This document shows positions 4,707 through 7,448 of a DNA stretch of 7,448 bases, one piece after another; positions within the stretch are counted from its first letter, which is position 1; each line of letters begins with the position of its first letter. The position numbers were made by a program, and so were the translations under genes. This DNA comes from an uncultured Ruminococcus sp. (GTDB lineage: Bacteria; Bacillota; Clostridia; Oscillospirales; Ruminococcaceae): positions 1 to 7,448 of the forward strand of contig CAMWOX010000074.1 in assembly GCA_947175975.1 (NCBI GenBank), given 5' to 3'. A model generated the notes under the pieces. It had not been told where the DNA came from, searched no databases, and saw only the letters and a list, made by a program, of their open reading frames with translations.

Positions 4707-4916
4707 ATGCAGGACAAGGCGAAGTTCGTCCAGATGATCGGACAGGCATTACACGAATGTGCAACCAGAACCGAAGTCATCAAAGCGGAATACGTTCGGG
4801 ATGGATATGAAGAATTTGCTGTCATTACATTTGCGGACGAGAGCCAGAAAAATGTCTGCATTACTGCTGATAGTTGCCTGGCAATTATGGGCGATATCTG
4901 GAAGGCACTGAGATAG
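4707..4916 (+). CDS. Unknown 69-aa phage protein
   Basis: No named domain is recognised. The protein has an N-terminal helix (KAKFVQMIGQALHECATR), a beta-like centre (EEFAVITFADESQKNVCITA) and a C-terminal helix (SCLAIMGDIWKALR). Small proteins of this shape are common in early regions of Firmicutes phages (general knowledge). An ATG nine bases upstream (4698) is in frame but touches the ribosome binding site GAAGGAG directly, so ATG at 4707, nine bases away, is chosen. It overlaps nothing, starts two bases after the previous stop and is followed by a 13-nt-loop hairpin, so this small operon may pause or end here. Confidence 0.75.
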   Translation: MQDKAKFVQMIGQALHECATRTEVIKAEYVRDGYEEFAVITFADESQKNVCITADSCLAIMGDIWKALR

Positions 4917-4949
4917 TTTTCCACAGTGTTTTCTACAACCTGTGGAAAA
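4917..4949. other. Inverted TTTTCCACAG hairpin, DnaA-box-like
   Basis: TTTTCCACAG (4917-4926) is the exact complement of CTGTGGAAAA (4940-4949), with a 13-nt loop, starting directly at the end of the previous stop codon. TTTTCCACA differs by one base from the DnaA box TTATCCACA, so it may be two inverted DnaA-like sites. As an RNA hairpin it has no T-run after it. Confidence 0.55.
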
Positions 4950-4991
4950 ACGGAGTTGAGAACATCTAGAAATATAGGGGATATTGGTATA

Positions 4992-5021
4992 AGTCAGCAT
5001 AGCAGTAAAGCTATGCTGACT
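4992..5021 (+). promoter_or_regulatory. Perfect 12-bp stem-loop before the Rha gene
   Basis: AGTCAGCATAGC (4992-5003) and GCTATGCTGACT (5010-5021) are exact complements with a 6-nt loop. No T-run follows, so it is not a standard terminator. It ends 17 bases before the GAGGG ribosome binding site of the Rha gene, where it could affect translation or mRNA stability, or serve as a protein binding site. I see no clear promoter between it and the gene. Confidence 0.65.
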
Positions 5022-5050
5022 GCTAGAATACAGTTATGAGGGCAAAGAAA

Positions 5051-5803
5051 ATGTACGAACTGGAACTGATAAACTTCAACGGCGTTGAGACCATTGACAG
5101 CAGACAGGTTGCGGAAGCAACTGGAAAGGCACACAAGAATCTTTTGCAGGATATTCGCACATATTGCGGATATTTAGGAGAGCTGAATTTTCAGCCCACC
5201 CATTTCTTTATTGAAAGCACTTACACAACAGAGCAAAACAAGACAATGCCTTGTTATCTGGTTACTAGAAAGGGGTGCGAGATGATCGCCAACAAGATGA
5301 CCGGGCAGAAAGGTGTTGTATTTACAGCATTGTATATTAATGCATTCCACAAGATGGAGCAGAAGATCGCAAAACACTACACGGATCTGCAAGAGCTTGA
5401 AATCCGAGCAAGAGCAGACAGAGCCACAGCGATGCGGATTAATGCGGAAAACAGGCGGCTGAAAATGCTGTTAGACAATCCGCATCTCAAGGAACTATCA
5501 CCGGAATCACTTGCAGCACTGGGAATCAGCAGACTGCAAGAGGCTACCGGGCAGGATCTGAGCCACGCACTGCCGGAAGCCGAAAAGACTTACAGTGCCA
5601 CGGAAGTCGGGCAGATGCTAGGTGTTTCTGCCAACAAGATCGGCAAGACCGCCAATGCCTACAACCTGAAAACAAAGGAATATGGGATTTTTGTCATTGA
5701 CAAGGCACGGCACAGCAGCAAGCAAGTCACCGTATTCCGCTACAATATGAATGGTGTATCACGGCTTGCAGATCTTCTGGGCGTTGAGGTAGTGATAGCA
5801 TGA
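5051..5803 (+). CDS. Rha-family phage regulatory protein / antirepressor
   Basis: A 250-aa protein with a Phage_pRha N-terminal domain (about 8-105): ETIDSRQVAEATGKAHKNLL at 13-32, DIRTY, FFIESTYTTEQNKTMPCYL and KGCEMIANKMTGQKG at 74-88 are family signatures. A helical linker (about 105-142) follows, then an ANT/KilA-C-like C-terminal domain with a second HTH (YSATEVGQMLGVSANKIGKT at 171-190). Such proteins are early phage regulators; some act as antirepressors. The repressor here has no self-cleavage domain, which makes an antirepressor more plausible, though this is inference. An in-frame ATG at 5036 lacks a ribosome binding site; ATG at 5051 has GAGGG (5038-5042) eight bases ahead and gives the usual Rha N-terminus. 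The stop codon overlaps the next start as ATGA. Confidence 0.92.
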   Translation: MYELELINFNGVETIDSRQVAEATGKAHKNLLQDIRTYCGYLGELNFQPTHFFIESTYTTEQNKTMPCYLVTRKGCEMIANKMTGQKGVVFTALYINAFHKMEQKIAKHYTDLQELEIRARADRATAMRINAENRRLKMLLDNPHLKELSPESLAALGISRLQEATGQDLSHALPEAEKTYSATEVGQMLGVSANKIGKTANAYNLKTKEYGIFVIDKARHSSKQVTVFRYNMNGVSRLADLLGVEVVIA

Positions 5804-5991
5804 ACACTAAAAAATATGTTGTTATTCATATGATCGAGCCTTTGTCCCTGAAAGAACTGCTAACAATGCACGAATGTTTCATCAACATGCTCATTAGAGA
5901 TATGGCAGCAAGAGGAATGGCAGAGCAAGAAATATTTGAAGTTATTGAAGATATTGAGTACTTTCATAGAGATATAGCTGAATTTTTTTAA
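5800..5991 (+). CDS. Unknown 63-aa protein, translationally coupled to Rha
   Basis: No domain is recognised. The protein is acidic and helical: SLKELLTMHECFINMLIRDM at 16-35 and EIFEVIEDIEYFHRDIAEFF at 44-63 could form two amphipathic helices. Its ATG overlaps the Rha stop codon (ATGA), and GAGG about ten bases upstream inside the Rha gene serves as ribosome binding site. The overlap means it is made together with Rha. It could be a partner or a modulator of Rha, but this rests only on the coupling. Codon use does not stand out from its neighbours. Confidence 0.7.
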   Translation: MNTKKYVVIHMIEPLSLKELLTMHECFINMLIRDMAARGMAEQEIFEVIEDIEYFHRDIAEFF

Positions 5992-6019
5992 AGATTGTTT
6001 CTAAAAATAAAGGTTCTGA

Positions 6020-6058
6020 GGGGCATCCTTGCAAAAGCCCCATCCCAGCCGAAAGGCT
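6020..6058 (+). promoter_or_regulatory. Paired-hairpin leader before the 89-aa gene
   Basis: GGGGC (6020-6024) pairs with GCCCC (6037-6041) across a 12-nt loop, and AGCC (6047-6050) pairs with GGCT (6055-6058) around a GAAA tetraloop of the stable GNRA type. Both lie between the stop at 5991 and the ribosome binding site AAGGGGTG of the next gene. A structured mRNA leader or processing site is likely. I cannot match it to a known riboswitch class. Confidence 0.5.
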
Positions 6059-6085
6059 AACAGATCAAAAAAGGGGTGAAAAAGC

Positions 6086-6355
6086 ATGAAAGGCAGAACC
6101 GTCTATGCAATTGACTGGGAGGATAACGAAGAAGATTTACGCTGCGAAAACGCAGCAGAACAGGAAACAATGCCAGAGGGGCAGCGACCCGATGAAGATT
6201 TGCTTGCTTACATAAAACGTGTAAATCCGGAGCTGTTTGCAAGCATGAAATACCTTGCTGGATCTGCTTCTTCTGTTTCAAAATCAGAACAGATAGAAGA
6301 AATTTCAGAAGATCTGGAGAACATCCGACCGCCCCCATATGTCTGCATTAATTAA
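6086..6355 (+). CDS. Unknown 89-aa acidic protein
   Basis: No domain is recognised. The protein is strongly acidic (IDWEDNEEDLRCENAAEQE near the start) and ends in a Pro-rich tail (ENIRPPPYVCIN). A helical segment follows the middle (DEDLLAYIKRVNPELFASMK at 36-55). It has two Cys (19 and 87), too far apart to suggest a metal site. The start follows AAGGGGTG by about six bases and a structured leader. Acidic small phage proteins can mimic DNA or bind host proteins, but nothing here shows this. It lies within the rightward early operon, 94 bases after the previous gene and 61 before the next. Confidence 0.65.
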   Translation: MKGRTVYAIDWEDNEEDLRCENAAEQETMPEGQRPDEDLLAYIKRVNPELFASMKYLAGSASSVSKSEQIEEISEDLENIRPPPYVCIN

Positions 6356-6416
6356 GGCAAGGAAACAATACAATTGCATTTTGAAAATTGAATAAAATAG
6401 GAGGTATTTACAAGAG

Positions 6417-6665
6417 ATGCAACAAGAAGAGTTTGAGAGTCTGACCGGGTTCAGACCGTCGCAGGGCATGTATCGTGTAATCGCAAACGAGTACATCAAA
6501 TCAGCATTGGACGAGGCAGAGTTTTGTCGGCAATATAGCCTGAACATCGGTGGTATTGCCCAGAAAATTCAGCATATTACAGATATGGCGGAAATCGAAC
6601 AGCAACAAGAAATTGCCAAACTCCAGGAACGGCTTGAACGAAACATTAAAAATTCCCTTACCTGA
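6417..6665 (+). CDS. Unknown 82-aa helical protein
   Basis: No domain is recognised. The N-terminal part (EEFESLTGFRPSQGMYRVIA at 4-23) is followed by a long, charged, Gln-rich helical region (AEIEQQQEIAKLQERLERNI at 58-77) that looks like a coiled coil, so the protein may dimerise. The start follows AGGAGGT (6399-6405) by eleven bases, slightly long, but no better start exists. The stop codon (6663-6665) lies inside the left arm of a strong hairpin (6653-6683). Proteins of this kind are common between the antirepressor and the PcfJ-like gene in Firmicutes phages; this is from general knowledge and does not give a function. Confidence 0.7.
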   Translation: MQQEEFESLTGFRPSQGMYRVIANEYIKSALDEAEFCRQYSLNIGGIAQKIQHITDMAEIEQQQEIAKLQERLERNIKNSLT

Positions 6666-6683
6666 CAACAGTCAGGTAGGGAA
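6653..6683 (+). other. Strong hairpin overlapping a stop codon
   Basis: TTCCC (6653-6657) and TACCTGAC (6659-6666) pair with GTCAGGTA (6671-6678) and GGGAA (6679-6683), giving 13 pairs with one bulged T and a 4-nt loop AACA. The stop codon of the 82-aa gene is in the left arm. On the plus strand an A-run follows, so this is not a normal rightward terminator; it may slow ribosomes, protect the mRNA or act as a processing site. Confidence 0.65.
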
Positions 6684-6733
6684 AAAAGAAAAAATCTCAA
6701 TCTTATTCTATCAGAAAGTGAGGAATTTGTCAA

Positions 6734-7090
6734 GTGGATTTTGAAAAATATTTTGACAAAAAAGCTATTACTGGCAGAGTGCAGCGTGCCATTGCGGCAG
6801 AAACTGCACAAGCATTGAAACAATTCTGTGAACAGGAACAGGAATTTGCACAGGCAATCGAACAGTCGGGGAAAAGCTTTCAGGATTGCCTTGACACTGT
6901 CGCAAAGAATGCCGGACAGAGTATTTCTGACTTCAAAGCCTACTCCCAGGCAGCAAAATTCTATTTCCCGGGTGCAGTAGTTCATTTCCGCATGGAAATT
7001 GATCTGATTGGCAATGCTGGTGAAACAACTCCGGCACAGAAAGAACCCAGGAAGCTGTCTGTCGTATTCGACAGCCTCACAGACTGGTGA
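6734..7090 (+). CDS. PcfK-like / AcrIIA9-like family protein, GTG start
   Basis: A 118-aa soluble protein. The middle (SGKSFQDCLDTVAKNAG at 45-61) and the part before the tail (KFYFPGAVVHFRMEIDL at 75-91) resemble the core of PcfK-like proteins, a group that includes proteins annotated as AcrIIA9-family Cas9 inhibitors. These usually stand directly before a pcfJ-like gene, as here. The N-terminus is helical and acidic; the tail is short and ends in VVFDSLTDW. The start is GTG at 6734 with GAGGA nine bases ahead; no in-frame ATG is near. The family match is from memory and moderate. Most PcfK-like proteins have no proven anti-CRISPR activity, so the activity remains open. Its stop codon overlaps the ribosome binding site of the next gene. 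Confidence 0.55.
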   Translation: MDFEKYFDKKAITGRVQRAIAAETAQALKQFCEQEQEFAQAIEQSGKSFQDCLDTVAKNAGQSISDFKAYSQAAKFYFPGAVVHFRMEIDLIGNAGETTPAQKEPRKLSVVFDSLTDW

Positions 7091-7099
7091 GGTGCTGTC

Positions 7100-7448
7100 A
7101 TGAGAAAAGCAAGAAAAGAAGAACTGCTACATAGATTCCCGGCAGTCCCGCATGAAATCATGGAGCAGATGAAAGGCAAAGGAGCAGAAAATTTTGCTGT
7201 CATGCTCACACATGGACGGGAATTGTTCGTACGTTGCTATCACCGCTACAGCAACGGAAAATTGGCAGAACGTCAGCGTTATGTGTTTGCTGATGACGGA
7301 TCTGTGCGTTACGGCATTGACAACGACGGAATTTGGCGAATCCGGAAAGAATTTCGAGAGCCGGTATTCTGTAAAGCTGGCTATGGATATAGTTTTGACA
7401 ACAGATATACATTGCTGAACAGGGACGCACTAGACAGATCCTGCATGA
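7100..7448 (+). CDS. PcfJ-like protein, N-terminal part (runs off the window)
   Basis: The frame stays open for 116 codons from ATG at 7100 to the window end, so the 3' part is missing. The start follows GAGGTG (7089-7094) at good spacing, ten bases after the stop of the PcfK-like gene. The visible part has a basic N-terminus (MRKARKEELLHRFPAVPHEI) and a body with ELFVRCYHRYSNGKLAERQR at 41-60, EFREPVFCKAGYGYSFDNRY at 86-105 and LLNRDALDRSCM at the end. This resembles the middle of PcfJ-like proteins of phages and conjugative elements, whose molecular function is uncertain. The N-terminal Cys-rich zinc-binding part found in longer members seems absent. The identification relies on gene order as well as sequence feel. 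Confidence 0.5.
   Translation, partial: MRKARKEELLHRFPAVPHEIMEQMKGKGAENFAVMLTHGRELFVRCYHRYSNGKLAERQRYVFADDGSVRYGIDNDGIWRIRKEFREPVFCKAGYGYSFDNRYTLLNRDALDRSCM

Noticed and set aside
5013..5039. 8-codon leader frame in the stem-loop before Rha
   Set aside because: No ribosome binding site; kept only as a remark in the stem-loop finding.
6569..6985. Leftward open frame of 138 codons
   Set aside because: Antisense to two well-supported rightward genes, Cys- and Phe-rich in a way typical of shadow frames.

Overview
The window looks like the control and early region of a temperate phage, or a phage-plasmid, of a low-GC Gram-positive host, most likely a gut Clostridia/Lachnospiraceae-type bacterium. 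The grounds are strong AGGAGG ribosome binding sites, TTGACT/TATAAT promoters, tightly packed short genes, an XRE repressor with a divergent switch, a Rha-type antirepressor and a PcfK-like/PcfJ-like pair. The host assignment is inference from style. No integrase, structural or lysis gene lies in the window.

Left part (1-727): no supported gene. It holds a strong hairpin with a T-run (95-123), an 11-bp inverted repeat (127-166), about ten full copies of the 8-mer TGAGACAA in both orientations, a 19-bp tandem repeat, a 47-base all-A/T stretch (430-476), an outer inverted repeat (304-344 against 655-697) and a perfect 15-bp terminator (692-726). This has the make-up of a replication origin. Next to it, on the minus strand, is a 603-aa protein (728-2539) with a Toprim-like N-terminus and a RepA/RecA-like ATPase.

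Switch (2540-3421): the ATPase gene has a leader with two stem-loops and follows an XRE repressor (2701-3186, minus). Between the repressor and the first rightward gene are two divergent promoters, each with the same CAAC/GTTG-type operator in its -35/-10 spacer, plus two more half-sites between them. The ATPase therefore lies on the lysogenic side, where an integrase is usually found. This suggests maintenance as a plasmid.

Middle (3422-4229): a 69-aa rightward gene is followed by the most striking item, a single 32-nt sequence (3674-3705) shaped like a type I-C CRISPR repeat, with no second repeat and no cas genes. It lies between two related hairpins. Solitary repeats of this kind in phages can act as RNA anti-CRISPRs (Racrs). 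A convergent 114-aa gene (3780-4124, minus) of unknown function follows, divergent from a small HTH gene.

Right part (4230-7448): a rightward early operon made of a 72-aa HTH protein, two small unknown proteins, a Rha antirepressor, four more small proteins including a PcfK/AcrIIA9-like one, and the start of a PcfJ-like gene that runs off the window. Perfect hairpins sit at 4917-4949, 4992-5021 and 6653-6683, and a paired-hairpin leader at 6020-6058.
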